Part shown: in pieces, positions 25,008-34,596 of the stretch
Position numbering within the stretch: the stretch's first letter is position 1
How the letters are laid out: each line of letters starts with the position of its first letter
Assembly: GCA_021371875.1 (NCBI GenBank)
Contig: JAJFVH010000120.1
Coordinates: forward strand, 1-64,000
DNA: 64,000 bases
Direction of reading: 5' to 3'
From: Bacteroidales bacterium
GTDB lineage: Bacteria; Bacteroidota; Bacteroidia; Bacteroidales; Paludibacteraceae
Notes under the pieces: model-generated
The model's database searches: none
What the model saw: only the letters and a program-made list of their open reading frames with translations
Told to the model about the DNA's origin: nothing
Program-made: the position numbers and the translations under genes

Positions 25008-25682
25008 CTAATTTTTCTCAACTATTTTATTTAAATATTCAATCACTCCTTGAGGATTCGAAGAATAATGATTTGCCCCAATTTGTATACAGAAATCTTG
25101 ATTAAGTGGCGCTCCACCCACCAAAATTTGTTTTGAAGGATACTTTTTTCTTATTTCCTTTACAATTGATTCCATATTCATCATTGTGGTGGTTAATAAA
25201 GCAGAAAGAGCAACAACACAATCTTTATGTTGATCGATTGCATCGATAAATTTTTGAGGTTTTACATCTACTCCTAAATCAATCACTTTCCAACCTGCAC
25301 CTTCCACCATCATTGCAACAAGATTTTTTCCAATATCGTGTAAGTCACCAAAAACGGTACCAATTATAAATACACCTTTGAGTTCAATTTCTCCAGAACT
25401 AAAAAACGGTTTCAAATGAACCATTGCAGCGGCCATAGCTTTAGCTGCCATTAGCATTTCTGGAACATAGGCTTTACCTTCACTAAATTTTTGACCAACA
25501 CGTGACATTGCAGGAATTAATGCAACATTTAAAATTTCCTGAGGACTTAAACCGGCTTCAAGCGCTTCTTTACAAATTTCATCAGCACCAGGTAATCCTT
25601 TTAATTTTGGAGGATATGACGATGCAAAATTTATTTTACCAAATTCAATTGATTCAGCTAAATTTTCGATTAGATTGTTCAT
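25008..25682 (-). CDS. mtaC: MtaC-like corrinoid protein
   Basis: A 224-residue methyl carrier. A four-helix cap domain (about residues 1-90) is followed by a B12-binding Rossmann domain (about 102-220). The lower cobalt ligand is His115 in D113-L-H-D-I-G118, followed by the ALLTTTM and VGGAPLN segments usual in this family. It accepts a methyl group from an MtaB-type enzyme and passes it on. I chose the ATG at 25682; the frame extends 23 codons further without family similarity. It directly precedes the activation protein and MtaB in the operon. Confidence 0.9.
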   Translation of the reverse strand: MNNLIENLAESIEFGKINFASSYPPKLKGLPGADEICKEALEAGLSPQEILNVALIPAMSRVGQKFSEGKAYVPEMLMAAKAMAAAMVHLKPFFSSGEIELKGVFIIGTVFGDLHDIGKNLVAMMVEGAGWKVIDLGVDVKPQKFIDAIDQHKDCVVALSALLTTTMMNMESIVKEIRKKYPSKQILVGGAPLNQDFCIQIGANHYSSNPQGVIEYLNKIVEKN

Positions 25683-25761
25683 AATAAATTTATTTAATTG
25701 TTTTATTTTAAGATATTTGGCGTTTAATATAGTGATAATTGACTCATGCACTATAAATTAT

Positions 25762-28176
25762 TTAATGGTTTAATATTATTTTTTTGATTTGTTTCTCATT
25801 TTCATTTTGTGTAACCAACAAATAGATACCATTTGGCAAATTATTCATACCAGCCCATTTAATATCACTATCTTTTGATATTGTCTCCTTACGGTATATT
25901 TTTCCATCGATTGATATTAAACTGACATTTGTTAATGAATTAATGCCTGATAAATGAATAATTAGTTCGTCATTAAGAATGGGATTAGAATAAATTATTT
26001 TTAATACAGGTTTTGATAAATCTACCAAACCAGAGATTATACTAAATGAAAAGTAATCCATAAATACTACATCTCCTACGAAATCAATTTCAATAACTTG
26101 TTTCCCTTGATTCAGAAAAATCGGTGTTGATATTTCGTTAAATTTAGCCCAACTATTTGTTGAAGGTAAAAGCAAGTCTTTATAGAGTCCATTTTTAAAG
26201 TTTATTTTAATTTTGGAGTTTGTATTTTTTGTAGCATAGTCCACTGTTAAATTATATGTTCCTGTATTTGGAACATTAATTGTATATTTTAGCCATTCCC
26301 CAGAATAAGTTGATGTCAAAAAAGTATTGCTTGATGATTGGCTAATATCAACACCTTCATTTAAACGATAAGCCCCTCCTGTATTTTGATTGTCAGTGTC
26401 ATGATAAGCTATACCTTCTCCGCCTAAATCAAAATCTTCAAACTCAATTTTGCATGGAATAGTAAAGACCTTATATGGAGTTTCAACAGGCAATACGTTA
26501 AATGACGTTGTAACAGAAGATGGAGAATAAAAATCATTTCCACTTTGATATGCCTTGACAGTAACCTTCCCTGCAATTTTCTGCAACGTAATTACATTTC
26601 CATTAATTGTTGCCGGACCTGATTCAATTGAGTATGTTATTGGGAACAAATCGGCATCAGAATTGGCTTTAATTTCAAAAGGCATATCTGCTATATTTTT
26701 AGTGGAAATCGTATCAAAAGTAAGACGTTGTAACTTCCTAGCATCTTTCCATACTTTCAAAAAGACAAATCCTTCAACCGAAAAATTTAATCTTCCCAAA
26801 TCGGTTAATTTAAAAACGGTTGATGCCGTTGGAAATTGATCATTCTCTGAAAAGGATTTTTTGTCAATATCATATTTTATTACGTTATAATTATCTAAAC
26901 TCCCTGTTAATTCTTTGAATTGAATAGATAAGGTGGTGTCTTTTGAACTTCTGTTCCAAATTGCCAAATAAGTAGTATCGTTTTCAGTAGATGCTAAGCC
27001 CTGAAAATTATCTGTAGAAAAAGTCATAGGTATTCTTTTACCTTTCATTTGCCCATAAAACCAAAAAGCGTAATATGCAGCATTATAAGTATAAAAGGTT
27101 TGACCACTTTTAAGGAAATGCCAATTTACAAAAGGGAAAAAAGTCCAATAATCATAAGTTTCACCCCATCCTTCAATATATTGTCCAACACTTTGAGCCC
27201 AAAATATTTTGTCTACTCCTTTTAATGAATCTAAGCCCATTTGGAACAAAGTTTCAAAAGTTCGGGCGCAGTTTCGATAGCTTATAAATGATTTAGATTT
27301 TGAAAATGCAGTATTCCAGTCACCATAAGCCCAACTGAATTCGGATATTATAAATTCAGTTTTCTTATTAATTGCCTCCCTTGTTAAAGCATACTTATCG
27401 AAAACGTTTTTAGCTTTATCAAATCTATCAATTGCACCTGCATGATCAGATTGTGATAGAGAAAGTGTTTCATCCCATTCGTAATAATGATGATATGAAA
27501 TAAAATCGAGACTAAGATTATCCTGAATTATTTTATCAATAAATTGCTTATACCAAATATCATTAGGAGTTCCTGCCCAGGCAAATCCACAACCTCCTAA
27601 TTTTAAATTTGGATGTGCTTGACAAATAGGGGTAATACAATCTACAGCAAATTTAAATTCTGAATAAAAATCGTTAAACGTCGTGTAGCCAGTATACCAA
27701 TTCCAAGCAGACAAATCAGGTTCTCCAAAAAGTTCCAGATAAATATCTTTTCCATTCGATGCATTCACCAAAGCATTTGCTATACTTGTAAAGAAGTTAT
27801 ACATCTTTGTTGAGTCTCCCTTGACATTAGGGTGCGTGTTTATTGTAATAAAATTGGTACAACCATTATTCTGAGTTCTTTTAATTATCCAAACTTGAGA
27901 ATTGCCATCGTCAATCCATGTCCCGTCAGCAGTTTGCTTATTTACATCCAACTGAAAACGATTGAACTTTAGATTTAATGGACCAAGAGTTTTTACTGAG
28001 TCATAAATTTGATCCATCCATAAAACTTTCTCAGGGGAATAACCTCCAAATTTTTTGTCAAGTAACTCTGTATTTGAATTATCATTAATGAATACAGTTG
28101 TTATTGACTGAGCTTTAATACCTAGTATTAAAATAAATAAGCAACCTATAATAAATTTAACTTTGTATTTGTACAT
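25762..28176 (-). CDS. Secreted clan GH-A glycosidase (GH39-like) with CBM6 and T9SS tail
   Basis: An 804-residue multidomain enzyme: signal peptide (1-22), TIM barrel (about 25-460) with acid/base Glu152 in FGEPD and nucleophile Glu279 in ISEFSW, a beta-sandwich, a CBM6-like module (about 570-705; IEFEDFDLGGEGIAYHD), and a Por-type C-terminal sorting domain ending GIYLLVTQNENEKQIKKIILNH-like, cleaved on export by T9SS. The family is closest to GH39/GH30-type beta-xylosidases or glucuronidases; exact assignment needs profile searches. Its CBM6 is nearly the same as that in the following GH2 gene, indicating a shared glycan target. Confidence 0.75.
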   Translation of the reverse strand: MYKYKVKFIIGCLFILILGIKAQSITTVFINDNSNTELLDKKFGGYSPEKVLWMDQIYDSVKTLGPLNLKFNRFQLDVNKQTADGTWIDDGNSQVWIIKRTQNNGCTNFITINTHPNVKGDSTKMYNFFTSIANALVNASNGKDIYLELFGEPDLSAWNWYTGYTTFNDFYSEFKFAVDCITPICQAHPNLKLGGCGFAWAGTPNDIWYKQFIDKIIQDNLSLDFISYHHYYEWDETLSLSQSDHAGAIDRFDKAKNVFDKYALTREAINKKTEFIISEFSWAYGDWNTAFSKSKSFISYRNCARTFETLFQMGLDSLKGVDKIFWAQSVGQYIEGWGETYDYWTFFPFVNWHFLKSGQTFYTYNAAYYAFWFYGQMKGKRIPMTFSTDNFQGLASTENDTTYLAIWNRSSKDTTLSIQFKELTGSLDNYNVIKYDIDKKSFSENDQFPTASTVFKLTDLGRLNFSVEGFVFLKVWKDARKLQRLTFDTISTKNIADMPFEIKANSDADLFPITYSIESGPATINGNVITLQKIAGKVTVKAYQSGNDFYSPSSVTTSFNVLPVETPYKVFTIPCKIEFEDFDLGGEGIAYHDTDNQNTGGAYRLNEGVDISQSSSNTFLTSTYSGEWLKYTINVPNTGTYNLTVDYATKNTNSKIKINFKNGLYKDLLLPSTNSWAKFNEISTPIFLNQGKQVIEIDFVGDVVFMDYFSFSIISGLVDLSKPVLKIIYSNPILNDELIIHLSGINSLTNVSLISIDGKIYRKETISKDSDIKWAGMNNLPNGIYLLVTQNENEKQIKKIILNH

Positions 28177-28220
28177 CTTCTATTAAATTAGGTATTAGTT
28201 TTTTATATTAAAAATTAAAT

Positions 28221-31200
28221 CTATTCTTTGTATTCAAATTTTATTCTGCTTATGTTGCTGCCTCCTCCTTTAAAAAACACTCTAAGGGTTTGTTTTCCTG
28301 ATTCTAATTTCAATAAAACACGATATTCACGAAAAGCAAACCAATCACCGGTAGATGGAAGTTTTATTTCTCCTCCTTTATTTATACCATCAAACATCAA
28401 AAGCAAAGAACTGCTGTTTCCCAGAGTGGCATATTCGAATGCAACACTGAAAGTTCCAGACTTTTTAACGTCAATGTTATACTCCATCCATTCACCAGAG
28501 TTAATCCAACCTACAAAAAGATTCCCGTTTTGAGAACTTATGTCCACTCCATCTGCTCGATATTCTTTCCCTTGATTGATTTCATCATCATCGTGATAAG
28601 CAATACCTTCCCCACCCAAATTGTAATCAACCATTTGTAATATTCCAGGTAGCGCCACAGGTTCTCCTTTGAACGGTAATTCCAGAGAGTTTCCTTTGAC
28701 TCTTAATTGATTGTCCATAGTAAGCATGTTGAAAAATATCATATCACACAGCGGATGTTTCTGGTCAATTTGATACGAACTGTTTAACAATATTCTGCCT
28801 TTTCCATAATCTATTTCACCTAATAAAATTAAAAGTTTGTCAGGCCTTGCAAAATAAGCGCCATAAGCTCTTGTTTTACAATCAGGATTTGTTGTTATCA
28901 ATGGATAAAACCCTATTTGTTCTTGATTTAGACTTTGTATTCCTAACTCCCAACTATTTGTTCCAATTGTACTTTTACTTGGTATTGCCTGATTACCAAT
29001 AAAATAATCCAAGTATCCCCATCCGTTTCCCATCCATGAACCTTCAATTTTAGCAGAACCAAATTTAGGAATTTCGGCAATTATTTTCTTAGAATAAAGC
29101 AGACTAGCCCATTCTTCGTTAAAGTTAAGTAATAAAATTGTACCATCTTCTTTTACACGTTTTAATAAATTGTCAATTATTTCAACAGAAGGTAATTGGA
29201 GTCCGGCACATATAAAACTTTGTATACCAATCCTTTTATCAAAATTAGAAATTTGCACTTTAGCCTCCTTAAGTGCTATAGATGCTTCCGGCCAATTGAT
29301 AACGGAACCTGTATAATCAACAAATTGGTTATTAAATGAAGATCTGTTATTTAATAGTATTTGTTCATTTCCCGAAGCAACTTCTTTATTTTTGTTTTCA
29401 TAAAGTTTTGCCTCTAATGTGATGTATCCACCTTTCCAATTACGGAGTTTAACAGGTAAATTACAAATATGTTGAGCGAAAACATCTCCTCCTCTAACTG
29501 ATATAACCTGTTCTGAATCATATGGGACATATTCACCTTCACCGTCTTTTATTTTTAATTTTAGCAGGTAATTGCCAGATGCTAGTTTATTTTGATTTAC
29601 TAACGTTATTTCAAAAATAGCAATATCAGAAGGGTTAAAAATAGCTCCGTTTATTCGTTTGATACATATTTGTAATGGTTTTGTCCAATAGGCATAATCT
29701 GATGCTACACCTTTTATATTTCGACTTGCATCAAGAATTGATGACGACCAATATCCTCCCTCTCCTGGAACAACTTCAGTCGTTCCACTCCAACCATTAA
29801 TACCAAAACCATCAACATTATTCCGAGATATTAAGTTTTGAACTGCTCGACCATTAATGTACATTAGTCCTCTACCTGCTTGAACAGATACATCTTCCGG
29901 TGATATGATAACTCTACTTCCGGTTGTACTTAAATTACATTCTTTAAAAAATGAGAAGATTTTATCATGAAGTGGTCGATAATAATTTGCTCCCCATTTT
30001 GCTTTTTGATCCAAATCCTCTGCTGACTTATACCAATTATCAGGGCCTCCATAGCAATGAACTTCTCCCCAATATTGCAAATTCTTAGTTTCATAGGTAT
30101 GTGAAAATAGAAATGGTTCATAAAATACTCCCTTATACTCTTCTACTGTATGATTGTCTTCATATTTATCAGTTATTCGGTTTTCGTAAGGCCTAATATG
30201 ATTAATATAATTACTTGGTGACATTTGAAAAATATCGAAAATATATCCCCCAGATGAATTTGAAACCATGACAGTTGGATTAAGTTTATGAATAAGTTTC
30301 ATACATTTTTCCCTTAAAGGAGTCCAATAATTATCTTCATTACATAAGTTATGGATTATTAAGCAAGGACTATTCCGATCTCTAATCGCCATACGACGGC
30401 ATTTTTCAATCATATATTTACCTGCAAAAGTACTATCAGTTACATTATAGCCTTGTTGTCCTGCGTGAAATCCGCCTGGTTCTTCATAAATATATAAACC
30501 TTTCTCATTAGCTTGTTTTAATAATTCAACATCTCCGATATTTCGATGGCAGTTTATACCATTATGGCCAATACTTTTGGCAGCTAACACCGATTTTTCA
30601 GCCATTAATGGTGACGAATAAAGCCCTGTTCCAGTGTAATAACCCCAATCAATAGAAGAAATATTAACTATTCGTTCTCCGTTAAAGTAAAAGTTGTTAT
30701 CATTGTTAATTTCTTTAACTTCGAAAGTACGAAAACCAAATAAAACGTTATAGTTATCATTTATCTTATTTCCTTTAAGATTAATTTTACACTCATAAAG
30801 TGATGGATTATCTATATTCCACAATTCAGCTTCCGGTACTGTTAATTCAATTTTTAATGAATCGTCTTGACAAGATTTTAAAAAATAGTCATTAGAAAAA
30901 ATTATTTTCCCAGTTGAATGTGAAACAATTCCTATATTCAAAGAGAATGGCAAAGTATCTTGATTTTCTTTATTGAGAATTATATTGACTTTAATTTTCT
31001 TTGATCCAGCTGGTAACAAATTTTCAACAAAAACATCTTCAATATATTTTTGATTAGTCGATGTCAACATAATATTTCCTCCTATACCTCCAAAATCGTG
31101 ACTTGCCGGGAATTCATAACTTCCCCATTTAAATCCTGGAAAATCTTCCCAACCTCTAAAACCGCCAGGATTTGTTATCCGCAATGCAATTTTGTTTTTT

Positions 31201-31688
31201 TCCCCTGTTTTTAAATTTTTACTTATGTCAACTTGCCATGGAGTTTCTGCAACAATATCATAACCGGAAAGTTTGTTGTTAACATAAAGTTCACAACGTA
31301 AACGAGTAGAAGTAAAATGAATATTAATCGTTTTTCCTTTCCAATTTTTGGGAATATCTACAGTTGTCCAAAACCAAGCGACACCATGATAAGTGTAAAG
31401 AGGATCCCCTTTTGAAAAGTACTCTTCTACAGTTGCAGGGATGTTACAACCTATTCCTTTATCTGCATATAAAGTTTTCCACCCACAAGTAGGACTATTT
31501 TCCGGAAGAGTTTCAATGTTTACTTCTTCAGGTAAATATAGTCTATCATTTTGCCATAATGCAGATGTATCCAACCAAACTTTCCAGGATAAGTTCTTTA
31601 AAGAAATTTCCTCTCGTTGACCTTTCACCTGGAAGCCCAAGAAAATTGTGAAAATTAGACAAATAATTAATGATTTGAGAGTATTCAT
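28221..31688 (-). CDS. GH2-family glycosidase with C-terminal CBM6
   Basis: An 1155-residue enzyme with signal peptide (1-24), sugar-binding jelly roll (about 40-215), Ig-like domain (about 215-325) and TIM barrel (about 325-620). The acid/base is Glu451 in LCNED and the probable nucleophile Glu542 in WGEVHCYG. A CBM6-like module closes the protein (about 1020-1150; LGGEGIAYHDDDE). GH2 covers beta-galactosidases, beta-glucuronidases and beta-mannosidases; the substrate is not evident. A GH2 acting on (4-O-methyl-)glucuronate or galactose side chains would fit the demethylation genes of this operon. It starts 4 bp after the GH3 stop. Confidence 0.8.
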   Translation of the reverse strand: MNTLKSLIICLIFTIFLGFQVKGQREEISLKNLSWKVWLDTSALWQNDRLYLPEEVNIETLPENSPTCGWKTLYADKGIGCNIPATVEEYFSKGDPLYTYHGVAWFWTTVDIPKNWKGKTINIHFTSTRLRCELYVNNKLSGYDIVAETPWQVDISKNLKTGEKNKIALRITNPGGFRGWEDFPGFKWGSYEFPASHDFGGIGGNIMLTSTNQKYIEDVFVENLLPAGSKKIKVNIILNKENQDTLPFSLNIGIVSHSTGKIIFSNDYFLKSCQDDSLKIELTVPEAELWNIDNPSLYECKINLKGNKINDNYNVLFGFRTFEVKEINNDNNFYFNGERIVNISSIDWGYYTGTGLYSSPLMAEKSVLAAKSIGHNGINCHRNIGDVELLKQANEKGLYIYEEPGGFHAGQQGYNVTDSTFAGKYMIEKCRRMAIRDRNSPCLIIHNLCNEDNYWTPLREKCMKLIHKLNPTVMVSNSSGGYIFDIFQMSPSNYINHIRPYENRITDKYEDNHTVEEYKGVFYEPFLFSHTYETKNLQYWGEVHCYGGPDNWYKSAEDLDQKAKWGANYYRPLHDKIFSFFKECNLSTTGSRVIISPEDVSVQAGRGLMYINGRAVQNLISRNNVDGFGINGWSGTTEVVPGEGGYWSSSILDASRNIKGVASDYAYWTKPLQICIKRINGAIFNPSDIAIFEITLVNQNKLASGNYLLKLKIKDGEGEYVPYDSEQVISVRGGDVFAQHICNLPVKLRNWKGGYITLEAKLYENKNKEVASGNEQILLNNRSSFNNQFVDYTGSVINWPEASIALKEAKVQISNFDKRIGIQSFICAGLQLPSVEIIDNLLKRVKEDGTILLLNFNEEWASLLYSKKIIAEIPKFGSAKIEGSWMGNGWGYLDYFIGNQAIPSKSTIGTNSWELGIQSLNQEQIGFYPLITTNPDCKTRAYGAYFARPDKLLILLGEIDYGKGRILLNSSYQIDQKHPLCDMIFFNMLTMDNQLRVKGNSLELPFKGEPVALPGILQMVDYNLGGEGIAYHDDDEINQGKEYRADGVDISSQNGNLFVGWINSGEWMEYNIDVKKSGTFSVAFEYATLGNSSSLLLMFDGINKGGEIKLPSTGDWFAFREYRVLLKLESGKQTLRVFFKGGGSNISRIKFEYKE

Positions 31689-31692
31689 ATAA

Positions 31693-34545
31693 TTAGTTCG
31701 AGGTTAAGAGAATATTTTTTGATAATTTAATATTTGATGAGGAGCTCCCAATTTGAAACAGGTAAGTACCTGATGAAAAATCTGTTGTTTGTAAAAGTGG
31801 AATATATTGTATTAAATCTTTTCTGTGTACAGAAATATTGACTTTACAACTTTGATTTTTTTTGATAAAAACCTTATTGAAACCTTTGAGAGATTTTATA
31901 ATACCTTTGCTTTGACCAATACTGTCATTTACATAGAGTTGTACAACTTCACTCCCGTCATAATTTCCAATATTTTTAATCTCACAAGAAACAGTTATAC
32001 TATCACAATCACTTTTGAACTTGTAATTATTGGGTAAAATTAAATTTTTGTATTCAAATTTTGTGTATGACAGCCCAAAACCAAATGAATAAAGAGGTTT
32101 TTTAGTCATGTAACGATATGTTCTCTCCTTCATTGAGTAGTCAGTAAATGTAGATAGATCGTTCATTTCATTGTAAAAGGTTATGGGAAGACGGCCCGAT
32201 GGATTATAACAACCAGAGACAATATCTGCAATTGCATTTCCCCCTTCTTCACCTGGATACCAAGCGGTGAGGATCGCATTTAAATTTTGTTGTTGCTTGT
32301 CAAGAGCGATACAACTTCCATTCATTAACACTAAAATAATAGGTTTTCCAGTTTCTTTAAGCTTTTTCAAAAGATAAGTTTGCACATGTGGTAAGTTAAT
32401 ATTCATCCTATCTCCATCTATAAAACCATCGGTCTGAGTTGTTTGTCCTTCTTCACTTTCCAACAATGGGGAGATACCACCTGCAAAAAAAATAACATCA
32501 CTTTTAGCAGCTTGATTTGCTATTTTATTTAAAGTTAAAGTATCCATATTGATTTGTCCGAATTCTAAAGTTAAACTATCCGACTCATGTTTTAAAAAAA
32601 TCGGGTACTTTTTCCCCTTCTCAAGCCATTGTGAAGCGGTCTTTCTTGTATAACGATCTGTTAGTAATTCTGACAAAACTTCATTTTCTCCAATACGAAA
32701 CGAATACTTTCCCTTTCCTGTTACTTTGAAATTATACAATCCAGATTCTTCAGGCGAAAAATTAGAATCAAAGGAATATTTTCCTTCATTATCATTTGTA
32801 CAAACCATTTTAGGAATAGTTTTAAATTCGTTTGTGTGGATGAATTGTTTTCCCCACTTAAAACTGATTGCACCTCTATATTTCCAATCGTAATATTCAA
32901 TTTTAATTGGGTATGGTTTTCCTTTCTCTAAATAATATTCAAAATTCTTAGGTGATTCACCTCCAATTCTCCAATTATTAATAGCCAATTTATTGTTAAT
33001 CCAAAATCTAACACCATCATCAGCTGACAATTCAAATACATACCATCCAGAGCTTTCAGGCGTAATATAGCCGCTCCAACGAATAGAGAAATTATCATAA
33101 GGCAATCCTTTTAATGGTTCTGCTTCAAAGATATAATTAATTTTTGGATCAATCTTTACAACTTTAGGTAAACCGCCCAAGGAATCATTGTCAAAATACT
33201 CACCTGTTAAACCTCCATTTTCGTGATTCTTACCAGTTAGATATTTTGTTGAGACTGTTTCAAATAAACTTTCTACTAAAGGGACACCTGCTATGTAATT
33301 AATTTTTTTTGTCCCGAATTTGTTTTGCATTCCTTCTAAAAAAGTAGTTGATTTAGACGGGAAACCATTGTAATTACCATACAAAACTCGTTCAGCATCG
33401 GCATTAGGTCCAAGTACTGCAATTGATTTATATCTTTTGGATAAAGGGAGTATTCCATTGTTCTTCAGTAAAACAATTCCTTCTAATGCGGTTTGCTTTG
33501 CTAAAATTCTATGGTTTTTACAATCTAATAATTTGGGATTTAAATGAGTATAAGGGTTCTTTGAGGGATCTTTTTCAAATTCGCCTAAAAGTACACGGGC
33601 TTTTAAAACACGAAAAACAGTTGAATCTAATTGATCCTCTGTTAGTAACCCATCTCTCATTGCATCGGCAAGCGAATAATATTGATTGCCACACTCCAAG
33701 TCGCATCCTACTTTTACTGCAAAGGCCGAAGCACTTTCAGCATCTTGCTTATATTTATGATGTTGCCAAATATCCGTGATTGCTTCACAATCAGATACAA
33801 TATAGCCATTGAATCCCCATTGTTTACGTAATATATCATCTAATAATAATTTACTTCCACAAGCGGGAACACCAAATACACTGTTATAAGCGCCCATTAT
33901 GGAGTAGGCTTTTGCATCTACAATTGCAGTTCTAAAAGCAGGTAAATATGTATCCCAAAGATCTGACATTGATGGATTAACATTAAAATGATGCCGTATA
34001 TATTCAGGACCACTATGTACTGCAAAATGTTTGGGAGTTGCAATTAATTTGAAGTACCTGTTGTTATTCCCTTGAAGTCCTGTTATGAACTGCAGAGCAA
34101 AACTAGATGTCAAAAAAGGATCTTCTCCATAAGTTTCTTGTCCTCGACCCCAACGAGGATCTCTAAATATATTAATATTAGGTGACCAAAAGGATAACCC
34201 ACCAATTTTATTTTCGTGATATAAAATTCTTGCTTCTGTTGAAATGGCATCTGCAACTTGATGTATTAATATTGGATTCCAGGTAGCAGCCATTCCAATA
34301 GCTTGAGGAAAGACGGTAACTTTTTGGATATTAGCAACACCATGCAATCCTTCATTCCACCAATTAAATGCTTTGATTTTAGTGGAATCAATTGCAGGCG
34401 AATTATTCATTAGCAATGATATTTTTTGTTTTACTGATAATTGTTTTAATAATTGTTTTACTGTTTGATCTGCCCAATTATCGTTTGCAAAAACAGAAAT
34501 ATCGAAAATAAATAATATGACTAAAAATATATGTGATTTTTTCAT
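31693..34545 (-). CDS. GH3-family beta-glycosidase with PA14 insertion
   Basis: A 950-residue enzyme with signal peptide (1-20), GH3 N-terminal barrel with RDPRWGRGQETYGEDP (128-143) and KHFAVHSGPE (172-181), and nucleophile Asp252 in IVSDCEAI. The C-terminal alpha/beta domain is interrupted by a PA14 module (about 440-600; NFSIRWSGYITPESSGWYVF), and a fibronectin III-like domain ends the chain. PA14-GH3 enzymes of this layout are commonly beta-xylosidases or beta-glucosidases. It is second in the operon, 50 bp downstream of the UroD-like gene. Confidence 0.85.
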   Translation of the reverse strand: MKKSHIFLVILFIFDISVFANDNWADQTVKQLLKQLSVKQKISLLMNNSPAIDSTKIKAFNWWNEGLHGVANIQKVTVFPQAIGMAATWNPILIHQVADAISTEARILYHENKIGGLSFWSPNINIFRDPRWGRGQETYGEDPFLTSSFALQFITGLQGNNNRYFKLIATPKHFAVHSGPEYIRHHFNVNPSMSDLWDTYLPAFRTAIVDAKAYSIMGAYNSVFGVPACGSKLLLDDILRKQWGFNGYIVSDCEAITDIWQHHKYKQDAESASAFAVKVGCDLECGNQYYSLADAMRDGLLTEDQLDSTVFRVLKARVLLGEFEKDPSKNPYTHLNPKLLDCKNHRILAKQTALEGIVLLKNNGILPLSKRYKSIAVLGPNADAERVLYGNYNGFPSKSTTFLEGMQNKFGTKKINYIAGVPLVESLFETVSTKYLTGKNHENGGLTGEYFDNDSLGGLPKVVKIDPKINYIFEAEPLKGLPYDNFSIRWSGYITPESSGWYVFELSADDGVRFWINNKLAINNWRIGGESPKNFEYYLEKGKPYPIKIEYYDWKYRGAISFKWGKQFIHTNEFKTIPKMVCTNDNEGKYSFDSNFSPEESGLYNFKVTGKGKYSFRIGENEVLSELLTDRYTRKTASQWLEKGKKYPIFLKHESDSLTLEFGQINMDTLTLNKIANQAAKSDVIFFAGGISPLLESEEGQTTQTDGFIDGDRMNINLPHVQTYLLKKLKETGKPIILVLMNGSCIALDKQQQNLNAILTAWYPGEEGGNAIADIVSGCYNPSGRLPITFYNEMNDLSTFTDYSMKERTYRYMTKKPLYSFGFGLSYTKFEYKNLILPNNYKFKSDCDSITVSCEIKNIGNYDGSEVVQLYVNDSIGQSKGIIKSLKGFNKVFIKKNQSCKVNISVHRKDLIQYIPLLQTTDFSSGTYLFQIGSSSSNIKLSKNILLTSN

Positions 34546-34596
34546 TATTTAAAAATAAATATAACTAATTGTATGGGAATTATGATAATATAAAAG

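Noticed and set aside
19428..25682. Methanogenesis or coenzyme M-dependent pathway
   Set aside because: MtaA/B/C families also occur in bacteria with folate acceptors. No coenzyme M synthesis or methyl-CoM reductase genes are visible, and the genome is clearly Bacteroidota.
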